From: Pseudomonadota bacterium
GTDB lineage: Bacteria; Pseudomonadota; Gammaproteobacteria; Pseudomonadales; Moraxellaceae
Length of the DNA: 37,942 nt
Direction of reading: 5' to 3'
Assembly (NCBI GenBank): GCA_963204705.1
Contig: CAUJHL010000086.1
Coordinates: 1 to 37,942, forward strand
Part shown: in pieces, positions 7,189 through 15,532 of the stretch
Layout of the letters: each line of letters opens with the position of its first letter
Numbering within the stretch: position 1 is the first letter of the stretch
The notes under the pieces: generated by a model
The model's database searches: none
What the model was told of the DNA's origin: nothing
Seen by the model: only the letters and a program-made list of their open reading frames with translations
Position numbers and translations under genes: made by a program

Positions 7189-10040
7189 GCCTGTTGCTCC
7201 GGTTCCTGCCCGTCGGTCGGTGAGTCTGGGGACATAGTGACCTGCAATTCCGTCGGCGTGTTATGGATGTCCTCTTTCACTGCATCTTCTTCGAGTGCGG
7301 GCTGTTTGCCAGCCAGTGGCGCCTCCAGCGTAGGAGCAATCGGCGCGGGTGCGTCCGGCGCATGATCGGCCAGTGGTTGCGGCAGCCAGGAGGGTGGCAG
7401 TTCGGTTTCCAGCTCAAAACTGGACAGGGCATCGCGCACCAGCCGTGCGTCTATTTCGCCTTCATCGGCCAGCAATTTCAAGGTCGCCACGACGATGTGC
7501 GCGGCATCTACCCCAAAGTAGGCACGCAGATTTTCACGGGTATCCGATCGGCCAAAGCCATCCGTCCCCAGCGTCACATAGGGTTGATGATCCGGCAAAT
7601 AGGCCCGGATTTGTTCCGCGTACAAACGCTGATAATCGGTCGCCGCCAGCACCACGCCTTGATAGCCCCCCAGTTGCTGTGACAGCCAGGTGGCCCGTGG
7701 CGCATCGAGCGGATGCAGGCGATTGTAGTCCTCGCAGGCCATGCCATCCCGCGCCAGTTCGGTAAAACTGGTCACGCTCCAGACATTGGCCAAAATCCCG
7801 TATTCGTCTTTCAGCAGCTGGGCGGCTTTCAGCACTTCCCGCAAAATCACCCCGGAACCCAGCAATTGAACCGTGGCCTCGGGCTTTTCTTCCAGTAAAT
7901 ACAGTCCCTTGCGAATACCTGCTTCCACGCCTTCTGGCATCGCGGGTTGTGGGTAATTTTCATTCATCAGGGTAATATAGTAATACACCCGTTCGCCGCC
8001 GCCCTGTTCTGGTGGCCCATACATCCGGCGCAGACCATCCTGCACGATCACCGCCAGTTCATAGCCATAACAGGGGTCATAACTCACGCAATTGGGAATG
8101 GTGCCTGCCAGCAGCAAGGAGTGGCCATCCTGATGTTGCAGCCCTTCGCCATTCAGGGTGGTACGGCCCGCAGTCGCACCAAACAGGAAGCCTTGCGCCT
8201 GACAGTCCCCTGCCGCCCACAGCAAGTCACCGACCCGCTGAAAACCAAACATGGAATAAAACAGATACATCGGAATCATCGGCAGGGCATTGACGCTGTA
8301 ACTGCTGCCCAGCGCGATCCAGGCACTGGTTGCACCCGCTTCATTGATGCCTTCTTCCAGCATGTGGCCGTCGCGGGCTTCGCGATAATTCATCAGTTGT
8401 TCGCTGTCTTCCGGCGTATAAAGCTGGCCGACCGCGGAATAAATCCCCAGTTGGCGAAACATGCCCTCCAGACCAAAGGTACGCGCTTCATCGGGCACAA
8501 TTGGAACGACCCGTGGCCCCAGTGTCTTGTTTTTAAGTAATAGCGACAGTAGCCGCACCATCACCATGGTGGTGGAATATGCCTTGTCCTGACTGCCGTC
8601 GAGCACAGGGCGAAAATCTTCAAGGGAAACGACCTCCAGCGGAATATGACCACTGCGCCGCGCCGGCAGAGTTCCCCCCAGCGCTTCACGCCGCGCTTTC
8701 ATATAGCGAATTTCAGCAGAATCCTCCGCAGGCCGGTAAAACGGCAGCGCGGGCAATTCTTCGTCACTAAAGGGCAAGCCAAAACGATCCCGGAAATATT
8801 TCAGTGATTCAAAATCCATCTTTTTGATCTGATGGGTTTTATTCACGCTTTCTGCCTGACCGGACAGGCCGTAGCCCTTGACGGTTTTGGCCAGAATCAC
8901 CGTTGGCTGGCCATTGGCTGTCATCGCAGCAGCATACGCGGCATAGACCTTGTAGGGATCATGACCACCGCGATTGAGCGCATCGATATCGGTATCGCTC
9001 AGGTCTTTGACCAGCTCGGCCAGTTCCGGGTATTTGCCAAAAAAATGCTCACGGGCAAAGGCCCCCCCCCGCGCCTGATAGGTCTGATAGTCGCCATCCA
9101 CGGCTTCTTCCATCCGCTGACGTAGCGCACCCGAGGTATCCCGCGCCAGCAAACTGTCCCAGCGCCGTCCCCACACCACCTTGATCACCCGCCAGCCCGC
9201 CCCGCGGAAGCTCGATTCCAGCTCCTGAATGATTTTGCCATTGCCCCGCACTGGCCCATCCAGCCGCTGCAAATTGCAATTGATCACCCAGATCAGGTTA
9301 TCCAGTTTTTCCCGCCCCGCCAGCGCAATCGCACCCAGACTTTCCGGCTCATCCATTTCCCCATCACCCAGAAAAGCCCAGACCTTGCGATCCTGTTCCT
9401 CCAATAAGCCACGGTGCGTGAGGTATTTTTGAATGTGCGCCTGATAGATCGACATGATCGGACCAAGGCCCATCGACACCGTGGGAAATTGCCAATAGTC
9501 CGGCATCAGGTAGGGATGCGGGTAACTGGACAGCCCCTGCCCGCCCACTTCGCGGCGAAAATGCTGCAATTGGTGCTCGGTCAGGCGGCCTTCCAGAAAG
9601 GAACGTGCATAGATACCCGGCGCGGAATGCCCCTGGTAATAAATCATGTCGCCGCCAAAATGCCCATTGGCCGATCGAAAAAAATGATTAAAGCCAATAT
9701 CATACAGCGTAGCACTGGAGGCAAACGTCGCCAGATGGCCGCCCAGATCGTCGTTAAGGTTGGCTCGAAGTACCATCGCCAGCGCATTCCAGCGGATCAG
9801 CGCGCGAATCCGGCGCTCCATATGGGCATCGCCCGGCATGGCGGCTTCTTCTTCCACGGAAAGGGTATTGAGGTAAGGCGTGTTAAGGCGCTGAAGGGGA
9901 ACGTGCCGCGCGATCGCCTTCTGATACAGCTGCCTGAGCAAAAAGCCCGCCCGTTCGATCCCGGCGTGTTTGATTACGGCATCAAAGGCATCCAGCCATT
10001 CCTGGGTTTCTAGGGCATCCGGGTCGCGGTAAAAGGGCAT
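7185..10040 (-). CDS. aceE: Pyruvate dehydrogenase E1, homodimeric type
   Basis: The 951-residue enzyme decarboxylates pyruvate with thiamine diphosphate and passes the acetyl group to the AceF lipoyl arm. The ThDP/Mg motif GDGEMDEPES...NCN is at about residues 229-260. The AREHFFGKYPE and NRGGHDPYK stretches are typical of the homodimeric E1 of gammaproteobacteria. E. coli AceE has 887 residues; the extra length here is mainly a C-terminal Pro/Ala/Glu-rich tail of about 60 residues after the last conserved helix. A run of nine G residues lies in the coding strand at 9062-9070. The 3' end overlaps aceF by 4 bp. A small inverted repeat lies upstream. Confidence 0.97.
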   Translation of the reverse strand: MPFYRDPDALETQEWLDAFDAVIKHAGIERAGFLLRQLYQKAIARHVPLQRLNTPYLNTLSVEEEAAMPGDAHMERRIRALIRWNALAMVLRANLNDDLGGHLATFASSATLYDIGFNHFFRSANGHFGGDMIYYQGHSAPGIYARSFLEGRLTEHQLQHFRREVGGQGLSSYPHPYLMPDYWQFPTVSMGLGPIMSIYQAHIQKYLTHRGLLEEQDRKVWAFLGDGEMDEPESLGAIALAGREKLDNLIWVINCNLQRLDGPVRGNGKIIQELESSFRGAGWRVIKVVWGRRWDSLLARDTSGALRQRMEEAVDGDYQTYQARGGAFAREHFFGKYPELAELVKDLSDTDIDALNRGGHDPYKVYAAYAAAMTANGQPTVILAKTVKGYGLSGQAESVNKTHQIKKMDFESLKYFRDRFGLPFSDEELPALPFYRPAEDSAEIRYMKARREALGGTLPARRSGHIPLEVVSLEDFRPVLDGSQDKAYSTTMVMVRLLSLLLKNKTLGPRVVPIVPDEARTFGLEGMFRQLGIYSAVGQLYTPEDSEQLMNYREARDGHMLEEGINEAGATSAWIALGSSYSVNALPMIPMYLFYSMFGFQRVGDLLWAAGDCQAQGFLFGATAGRTTLNGEGLQHQDGHSLLLAGTIPNCVSYDPCYGYELAVIVQDGLRRMYGPPEQGGGERVYYYITLMNENYPQPAMPEGVEAGIRKGLYLLEEKPEATVQLLGSGVILREVLKAAQLLKDEYGILANVWSVTSFTELARDGMACEDYNRLHPLDAPRATWLSQQLGGYQGVVLAATDYQRLYAEQIRAYLPDHQPYVTLGTDGFGRSDTRENLRAYFGVDAAHIVVATLKLLADEGEIDARLVRDALSSFELETELPPSWLPQPLADHAPDAPAPIAPTLEAPLAGKQPALEEDAVKEDIHNTPTELQVTMSPDSPTDGQEPEQQA

Positions 10041-10081
10041 GATCTGCTCGCAGTGTTTTTTATCCTGTAAGCCGAATTGTT

Positions 10082-10093
10082 AACACTGGTGTT
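10082..10093. promoter_or_regulatory. Small inverted repeat upstream of aceE
   Basis: AACAC-TG-GTGTT has 5-bp arms and lies about 42 bp upstream of the aceE ATG, in the 94-bp gap after the lipoprotein gene. It could be a regulator site, but it does not match the PdhR box I know from E. coli (ATTGGT-ACCAAT). It is short enough to be chance. Confidence 0.25.
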
Positions 10094-10134
10094 TGCAGGG
10101 TTCAAGGGGAATTGTGCAGCAGTCCGTGGAATCG

Positions 10135-10998
10135 CTACCGCGTGACCGTATGCAAATTCGAGAGTAAGGTCAGCAAATGCTCTCGCCCACGTGCTGACCA
10201 CACGTTGTATAGACAATCGCTACCCGCTACGCGCACATACGCCAGCCATTTCGGCCCAACACCGGCTTCCAGCCCAAAGTCTGCCTGACTGCCATCTGCC
10301 CAGCGCAGGGTTTCCGGCCAGCGATAGGTCACCGGGCCAGTCACCCCGGTACCCGCAATCCCGAACTCACTGCGATGCCCTTTGCGATCATAGGCTACCG
10401 CCCAGCCTCCGCCAAAATACGCAGAGCGGGGTTTCACACCCTTCATCAAATCACTGGACGCAGGCCAGCCAAGTAAGGGGCAGCGCTGACGATTTTCCGC
10501 TTTTTTCCAGACTTTGCCATAAATCGCCGGAAGCTGACGCTTATGCAAGGTTCTGGGCCATGAGTGGGGGGCCACTGGAGTCACATCTGATGTCGGGGCA
10601 GGCTGGGAAACCTGCCCACTTGAAACTACTACTGAAGGTTCCTGCTGCTCTGCAGCGGCCACGGATTCGACACTGGCTGTTTTCGGTGCAGGGCTGGCTG
10701 ATGCGGGTGCGGGATCCGCCTCCACAGAGGAGAGGAGCTGAGTGGACGTCGCCACAGTATGAAATTCCTGTGACCCCGATTGTGCTTGAGACTGTGACTG
10801 GGACTGGGGATGTAGCTGGGATTCGGGTTGATTCGCACGTTGACAACCGGACAGCAGTGCACTGATTGCCAGCAGACCAATCCCCAGCAATCGCACAGGC
10901 ACACGTAAATATGCAGATACAGGATCAGCCTGCCGATGAGCCGGATAGCCATCGATTAGGTTGTTCATTAAGCAATTTCTGTCATCGTGAGTGACCAT
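10135..10998 (-). CDS. Lipoprotein of unknown function
   Basis: I do not recognise this 287-residue protein. After an N-terminal stretch of about 33 residues comes a hydrophobic segment ending in the lipobox LLSGC, so it should be a lipid-anchored envelope protein. Then follow a Ser/Gln repeat (QSQSQSQAQ) and a long Pro/Ala/Ser-rich linker to about residue 145. The globular C-terminal part starts near PAIYGKVWKKAENRQRCPLLGWP and contains two cysteines that could form a disulfide. Start is uncertain: ATG 10998 follows GGGGCAAAAC, while ATG 10968 would give a more usual signal-peptide length. It lies 94 bp upstream of aceE on the same strand, so read-through into aceEF is possible. Confidence 0.7.
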   Translation of the reverse strand: MVTHDDRNCLMNNLIDGYPAHRQADPVSAYLRVPVRLLGIGLLAISALLSGCQRANQPESQLHPQSQSQSQAQSGSQEFHTVATSTQLLSSVEADPAPASASPAPKTASVESVAAAEQQEPSVVVSSGQVSQPAPTSDVTPVAPHSWPRTLHKRQLPAIYGKVWKKAENRQRCPLLGWPASSDLMKGVKPRSAYFGGGWAVAYDRKGHRSEFGIAGTGVTGPVTYRWPETLRWADGSQADFGLEAGVGPKWLAYVRVAGSDCLYNVWSARGREHLLTLLSNLHTVTR

Positions 10999-11050
10999 GT
11001 TTTGCCCCGTTCATGGATTGACCAAAGGCGCATTTGCCACACGGCACCAC

Positions 11051-11124
11051 ACCCCGTTGCCACCAAGCAATGCCCTGCAACGTCAACAAGCAATGCCTTA
11101 GAGCAACACCAGCAAGCAATTCTG
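11051..11124. repeat. Degenerate 23-26 bp tandem repeats
   Basis: On the minus strand GGCATTGCTTG occurs twice (11087-11097 and 11064-11074), with AGAATTGCTTG at 11113-11123. Spacing is 26 and 23 bp, and partial similarity extends across the units. A fourth relative, AGAAATTGCTTA, lies at 10970-10981 at the start of the lipoprotein gene. These are in the gene-free stretch 10999-11395, which otherwise holds only the M23 gene terminator and no credible ORF. They may be regulator sites or a decayed repeat; the function is unknown. Confidence 0.5.
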
Positions 11125-11324
11125 CACTATCCAGCACTGCGCGTGAGACGGAGAAATACTGTAAACCGTTAGCGTCAACAGTTTAGACAATCCAGGCGTT
11201 GAGGGTGACGGGTTTTGGTTGTCCCTGATGACCATTTATGAGCAGTCTTTACAGCAGCCGTGTAAGGCGGACTGGTCGTGGCCCATTACGATTGGCACGC
11301 TACGGTGCTCGTGCTCCAGACAGC

Positions 11325-11355
11325 AAAAAGCCCGGGCAGGCGATGCACGGGCTTT
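11325..11355 (-). terminator. Intrinsic terminator of the M23 peptidase gene
   Basis: On the minus strand AAAGCCCG and CGGGCTTT form a perfect 8-bp stem around a loop of about 13 nt, and the descending arm runs into five T residues. It lies about 40 bp downstream of the M23 stop codon, separating this gene from the lipoprotein-aceEF genes. Confidence 0.85.
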
Positions 11356-11395
11356 AAGGGAAGCTACAGGAAAGCAGCAGTAGGCAGTAACGCGA

Positions 11396-12211
11396 TCAGT
11401 CGCGGCGCGGCGCCAACGCCAGATACATGGCTGGGTTTTCGCGCTTGCCATTTTTCAGGACTTCGTAATGCAGGTGAGGGCCGGTGCAACGGCCAGTACA
11501 GCCAACCGCTGCAATTTGTTCGTCCTTGTGTACGGTTTCGCCCACACTGACAAACAGACGGGATGAATGCCCGTAGCGAGTGATCAGGCCATTGCCATGA
11601 TCGATCTCGATAAAATTACCGTAGCCATTTTTCCAGCCGGAATACACCACCACGCCATCGCCGGTTGCATAAATCGGAGTGCCTGTGGGCACGGCCAGAT
11701 CCACGCCGGGATGAAACTCCCCACGGCCACTGAAATTACGATAACCAAAGGGTGAGGTTAGTTTGGCGTTAGCGACCGGTTCGATCGCCAGCAGATCACT
11801 GACATTCAGGCGGCTAGAGCCAGACGTTTTGCCGGACAACGAATCATTCATGCGATCGAGGCTGGCCTGACGGCGCTGGACCTGTTCGGACAACTGATCG
11901 ATGTCATTGGCCAGTGCATCCGAGGTCAGCTCACCCAGCGCAGGCTCGATGTTACCACCAATACCCTCATGATCATCATGGGTATCGGCAATATCCTCCA
12001 CCAGACCCGCGTCATGCAAACGGGTATTCAGAGCGGACTGTTCGGCGCTTAACTGGCTGATGGTTCTATCCAGGCTCACGACCGTCGCAACGGTTTGGCT
12101 AGAAGCATCAGACAATTGGGTGACAGTAGTTACACTGGGTAATGCAAATGTCGAGCTGGATAACAACGCTGCGACAGGAATAGCAATCAAACTGAGGCGA
12201 TGTGTTGGCAT
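11396..12211 (-). CDS. M23-family (LytM) metallopeptidase, periplasmic
   Basis: The 271-residue protein has an N-terminal signal peptide ending near STFALP. A helical, probably coiled-coil region follows (about residues 28-125), then a C-terminal LytM domain. Zinc ligands are visible as HPGVD and GPHLHYE, with a further His in RYGHS, so it should be an active endopeptidase cutting peptidoglycan cross-links, not a degenerate EnvC-type activator. Its position beside DUF721 and lpxC matches a common gammaproteobacterial order in which secA often follows; secA is not seen here. The gene diverges from the DUF721 gene and ends at a strong terminator. Confidence 0.9.
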   Translation of the reverse strand: MPTHRLSLIAIPVAALLSSSTFALPSVTTVTQLSDASSQTVATVVSLDRTISQLSAEQSALNTRLHDAGLVEDIADTHDDHEGIGGNIEPALGELTSDALANDIDQLSEQVQRRQASLDRMNDSLSGKTSGSSRLNVSDLLAIEPVANAKLTSPFGYRNFSGRGEFHPGVDLAVPTGTPIYATGDGVVVYSGWKNGYGNFIEIDHGNGLITRYGHSSRLFVSVGETVHKDEQIAAVGCTGRCTGPHLHYEVLKNGKRENPAMYLALAPRRD

Positions 12212-12324
12212 ACTGTTCTCACTGGCGAATTCGGTTGCTCATCTTTCTTTTACGTCCGCTGGGAGTTTCCCGCTTTTCCCCTGACTGATTTCGGTTCACA
12301 CTAGGAACCAGACGGGGGAACATC

Positions 12325-12768
12325 GTGACGATCAAGACACCTTTAAAGCCCGATGGCTCGGTGACAGACAAGAACAAACCGAAAGGTTTGCGATTGCTTC
12401 AGACGCACATCGAGCATCTAAAGCAGCTTACGGAGCTGGTGCGGCCCTACTTGCCGGCTGATCAAGACTGGCAAGTGGTTGGTTTGCAGCGTCAGACCCT
12501 GAGTCTTGCCACCACGCACCATACTGCTGCCAGTCAGCTCCGATATTTGCAGACCCTCTACCTCAAACAGCTTAAAACAGAACCCGTTTTTGCCCAGCTC
12601 ACCCGCTTACGGGTGGTGGTGGTTCAGCCTGTTTCTCGCGTTCAGATTCAGCATCGACCCCTGCCTCCTTTATCCAAAGCGGCACGGGAAACCCTGATAG
12701 AGTCTGCTTCCTTATTCAACGATGGGGAGCTTAGCGAAACTCTGCTACGCATGGCAAGTAAAAAATGA
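12325..12768 (+). CDS. dciA: DUF721 / DciA-like protein
   Basis: This 147-residue protein fits the DUF721 pattern: a helical N-terminus (LRLLQTHIEHLKQL), then an alternating beta/alpha block with DWQVVGLQRQTLSL and ASQLRYLQTLYLKQL, then a strand LTRLRVVVVQ. DUF721 includes DciA, the replicative helicase-loading factor of bacteria lacking DnaC. The location between lpxC and an M23 peptidase is typical for the family. The start is GTG, preceded by GGGGGAA at good spacing. It is one of only two plus-strand genes here, diverging from the M23 gene and converging on lpxC. Similarity is judged from pattern and context, so a remote relative is possible. Confidence 0.75.
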   Translation: MTIKTPLKPDGSVTDKNKPKGLRLLQTHIEHLKQLTELVRPYLPADQDWQVVGLQRQTLSLATTHHTAASQLRYLQTLYLKQLKTEPVFAQLTRLRVVVVQPVSRVQIQHRPLPPLSKAARETLIESASLFNDGELSETLLRMASKK

Positions 12769-12861
12769 TCAAATTTTCACCGCAACTTGACTGAACTACT
12801 ACATCACTTACAGACCGTAACATGGGTTTTTTGGCATCGTTTGTCAATTTAGCATACTAAT

Positions 12862-13782
12862 TTAAGGACTTAAGTCAGCGCTATCGGGTTCTATATAGAT
12901 AATCGGACAGTTATTTTCGTCATCAAATGTCACAATTTCATGACTGGAGGTATCGGCAAGTATCGCCCGCAATAAACGATTATTTAAGGCATGACCGGAT
13001 TTAACCCCGACAAACTTCCCTAAAATGGTATGCCCGATCAAATAGAGATCCCCAATCGCATCCAGCATTTTGTGCCGGACAAATTCATCGGCAAACCGTA
13101 AGCCTTCCGCATTGACGACCCCTTCATCATCAACAACGATGGCATTGTCGACACTGCCACCCAGTGCCAGATTATTCGCCCGCAAATAATCGATATCCCT
13201 CAGGAAACCAAAGGTTCTGGCCTGGCTTACTTCGTCAATAAATGAGGTCGTGGAAAAATCCACCGTGGCACTCTGATAATCCTGATGAAAAGCAGGATGA
13301 TCAAATTCAATTTTAAAATCAATACTGAAACCATCATGGGGATAAAATCCGGCCAGTTTATCGCCCTCGCGCACTTCAATTGGTTTCAGAATACGAATAA
13401 ATCGTTTGGGCGTGTTTTGCGCCGCAATCCCGCCTTGCTGGATCAGGTAAATAAAGGGCCCCGCGCTGCCATCCATAATGGGAATTTCTGCGGCAGAGAC
13501 ATCAATCAACACATTATCGATACCCATACCGGCCAGCGCACTCATCAGATGCTCGACGGTACCGATACGCACGCCATCCCTGACCAGATTCGACGACATC
13601 ATCGTTTCCTGAACCAGCAAAGCCTGAGCTGGAATGCTCACCGGCGGGTTCAGGTCAGTACGGCGAAAGACAATGCCATGATCCTCTGGGGCAGGATGCA
13701 GCGTCAGAAACACCCGCTGGCCACTATGCAGGCCAATTCCAGAAGCACGTATGGGGCGAAGGAGAGTACGCTGGGTCAGCAT
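12862..13782 (-). CDS. lpxC: UDP-3-O-acyl-N-acetylglucosamine deacetylase
   Basis: The 306-residue zinc enzyme carries out the committed step of lipid A synthesis in the cytosol. Zinc ligands are in [12 protein letters not shown] (His near residue 78) and HKMLDAIGD (His and Asp near 237 and 241), and the catalytic His is in SGHALNN near 264. The N-terminus has the usual GIGLHSG motif. Length matches the family. The gene is set off from ftsZ by two tandem terminators and appears to have its own promoter. It converges with the DUF721 gene across a 93-bp gap in which I see no clear terminator. Confidence 0.98.
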   Translation of the reverse strand: MLTQRTLLRPIRASGIGLHSGQRVFLTLHPAPEDHGIVFRRTDLNPPVSIPAQALLVQETMMSSNLVRDGVRIGTVEHLMSALAGMGIDNVLIDVSAAEIPIMDGSAGPFIYLIQQGGIAAQNTPKRFIRILKPIEVREGDKLAGFYPHDGFSIDFKIEFDHPAFHQDYQSATVDFSTTSFIDEVSQARTFGFLRDIDYLRANNLALGGSVDNAIVVDDEGVVNAEGLRFADEFVRHKMLDAIGDLYLIGHTILGKFVGVKSGHALNNRLLRAILADTSSHEIVTFDDENNCPIIYIEPDSADLSP

Positions 13783-13813
13783 TCGGACAGGTCACATCGT
13801 GTTGGAAAGTTGC

Positions 13814-13842
13814 ATCCTAGCATTGTGCGCACCAGCGCTCCA
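13814..13842 (-). promoter_or_regulatory. Possible lpxC promoter
   Basis: On the minus strand TGCTAGGAT looks like an extended -10 (TGN plus a 4/6 hexamer), with a weak -35 (TGGAGC, 3/6) 17 bp upstream. It lies about 30 bp before the lpxC ATG. A local promoter is expected because two terminators stop transcription arriving from ftsZ. Confidence 0.35.
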
Positions 13843-13978
13843 CTAGGCTCAGTTGACGTTTCAGCCATGCATTTGTGTTATCGGCTAAAACACTGGCGGT
13901 AAACACTGACGACAGTCGCGCTCGTCGTTGCTCGAAATCCGGGGATTCCAGCAGTACTTAAGACTGACAGTGCGACCG

Positions 13979-14011
13979 AAAAAAACGCTGATATCCATGG
14001 GATAGCAGCGT
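13979..14011 (-). terminator. Second intrinsic terminator after ftsZ
   Basis: On the minus strand ACGCTG-c-TATCC-cat-GGATA-t-CAGCGT forms an 11-bp stem with a single internal mismatch and a 3-nt loop, followed by seven T residues. It lies about 20 bp beyond the first terminator in the 275-bp gap between ftsZ and lpxC. Confidence 0.88.
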
Positions 14012-14029
14012 CAGGTGAAGTACAAGCTT

Positions 14030-14053
14030 AAAAGGCAGGCCAGGAAGCCCGCC
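14030..14053 (-). terminator. First intrinsic terminator after ftsZ
   Basis: On the minus strand GGCGGGC and GCCTGCC pair over 7 bp (one G-U wobble) around a 6-nt loop, followed by four T residues. It starts only 4 nt after the ftsZ stop codon. Confidence 0.75.
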
Positions 14054-14057
14054 CGAG

Positions 14058-15293
14058 TTAGCGTTGCTGGCGATTAATAAAGTCTTTGATGGACCGTCCG
14101 GCTCCAGTTTTTTCGGCGGCTGGTTGTGGCGCTGTGGGCTGAGATGCCGCAACGGGAACCTGCTGGCGGCGAGCCAGTGCAGGCGCATCTTCATCATCCA
14201 CCAGTGTCGGTGTTGCACGTGGAGCACTGGCCTGCAACAGTCCCACCTGTGCCGAAGCAGGCGCTGGCTGACTGTGCAGGGGCCGGCGTGGCGCTGAGTG
14301 TGCCGGCGCAGACGTATCGCGGGTCAGGCCGGTGGCAATGACGGTGACGCGAATTTCATCGCGGGCATTCGGATCAAACACGGTGCCATAAAATACTTCC
14401 CCGTTGTCCATATCCGCAATTTCTTCAACCACCTGGGAAATGATCTTGACTTCGCTGGGTTTGATTTCATTCGACGCGGTGATGTTGATCAGGATGCCTT
14501 TGGCATTACGCATGACCACATTATCCAGTAACGGACTGCGAATCGCCATTTCTGCCGCATGCTGGGCGCGATTGTCGCCACGCGCGGAGCCTATACCCAT
14601 CATGGCATAGCCACGGGTACTCATTGCGGTTTTCAGGTCGGCGAAATCGAGGTTAATACGGCCATGATTGACGATCAGGTCAAAAATACTGCGAACCGCA
14701 TTGAGCAAAACATCATCGGCCTTGCGCAGCGCATCTTCCATGGAAATGTCGCCATAGACCGTCAGCAGTTTTTCATTAGGGATAATGATGAGCGAATCCA
14801 CATGCTCGGCCAGATTTTCGATGCCCTGTTCGGCTGCCTTTGCACGTTTGCGGCCTTCATAACTAAACGGTGTCGTCACAACGCCGACCGTGAGAATACC
14901 CATTTCCTTGGCGAGGGACGCAATAATCGGCGCGGCACCAGTGCCCGTACCACCGCCCATGCCAGCGGTGACAAACACCATATCCGAACCCTGCAGGGCT
15001 TCGCGGATTTCGGCTTCGGCTTCTTCGGCAGACTGGCGGCCCACCTCGGGATTGGCACCCGCGCCCAGTCCGCGTGTACTGCTCGCACCCAATTGAATAC
15101 GCAGGGGCGCAGACATTTTATCCAGCGCCTGACGGTCTGTGTTGGCGCAGACAAATTTCACGCCGCTGATATCGGAGCGCACCATGTGATCGACGGCATT
15201 ACCACCACCACCCCCGACACCAAACACGGTGAAGCAGGCTTTGCCGTTGTTGTCTGGCAGATCGGTTTCTTCAGCAAATTTGAATGAGGCCAT
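14058..15293 (-). CDS. ftsZ: Cell division protein FtsZ
   Basis: This tubulin-like GTPase forms the cytokinetic ring. The GTP-binding signature GGGTGTGAAP and the N-terminal VFGVGGGGGNAVDHM loop are present. A variable linker (about residues 320-395) leads to the C-terminal tail GRSIKDFINRQQR, the probable docking site for FtsA and ZipA. The ORF track begins at GTG 15314. I chose ATG 15293 because MASFKFAEE is the usual family N-terminus in related bacteria and GGAG lies 9 nt upstream, giving 411 residues. The gene is last in the murG-ftsZ run and is followed by two terminators. A 239-bp leader separates it from ftsA and contains a possible promoter. Confidence 0.97.
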   Translation of the reverse strand: MASFKFAEETDLPDNNGKACFTVFGVGGGGGNAVDHMVRSDISGVKFVCANTDRQALDKMSAPLRIQLGASSTRGLGAGANPEVGRQSAEEAEAEIREALQGSDMVFVTAGMGGGTGTGAAPIIASLAKEMGILTVGVVTTPFSYEGRKRAKAAEQGIENLAEHVDSLIIIPNEKLLTVYGDISMEDALRKADDVLLNAVRSIFDLIVNHGRINLDFADLKTAMSTRGYAMMGIGSARGDNRAQHAAEMAIRSPLLDNVVMRNAKGILINITASNEIKPSEVKIISQVVEEIADMDNGEVFYGTVFDPNARDEIRVTVIATGLTRDTSAPAHSAPRRPLHSQPAPASAQVGLLQASAPRATPTLVDDEDAPALARRQQVPVAASQPTAPQPAAEKTGAGRSIKDFINRQQR

Positions 15294-15404
15294 CCCTCGT
15301 GTCTCCATGGTCACCGGAAGCTGGAGCAGTTCCAGCGAATTACAATCGGGCGGATGCCGGAAAACGCCATGCGTTCCAGTTCACCTAACCCTAAAAAATG
15401 CGCA

Positions 15405-15433
15405 AGAATGGGTCAGTCATGTCACCCTGTCAA
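15405..15433 (-). promoter_or_regulatory. Possible ftsZ promoter
   Basis: On the minus strand a consensus -35, TTGACA, is followed after 17 bp by a weak -10, CATTCT (3/6). The 11-bp palindrome CAAGCCGCTTG (15431-15441) overlaps the upstream edge of the -35 and could be an operator. Extra promoters just before ftsZ are common in division clusters. Confidence 0.4.
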
Positions 15434-15532
15434 GCGGCTTGCGGCCTTGACTATGGGCTTTGGAATACTCTGAAACAAACTTGTGTAAAACTGTCATCTG
15501 GTACTCACTAATGGCCCGATCCAACACTCGTC

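Noticed and set aside
11051-11124. CRISPR array or replication iterons
   Set aside because: Repeats are only about 11 bp and degenerate, there are no cas genes, and there is no replication initiator gene nearby.
10987-11172. 61-aa plus-strand ORF in the gap before the M23 gene
   Set aside because: Short, no Shine-Dalgarno sequence, and its sequence mainly reflects the CAAGCAAT repeats.
14559-15287. 242-codon plus-strand ORF opposite ftsZ
   Set aside because: Lies entirely within ftsZ, whose identity is certain; no independent evidence of coding.
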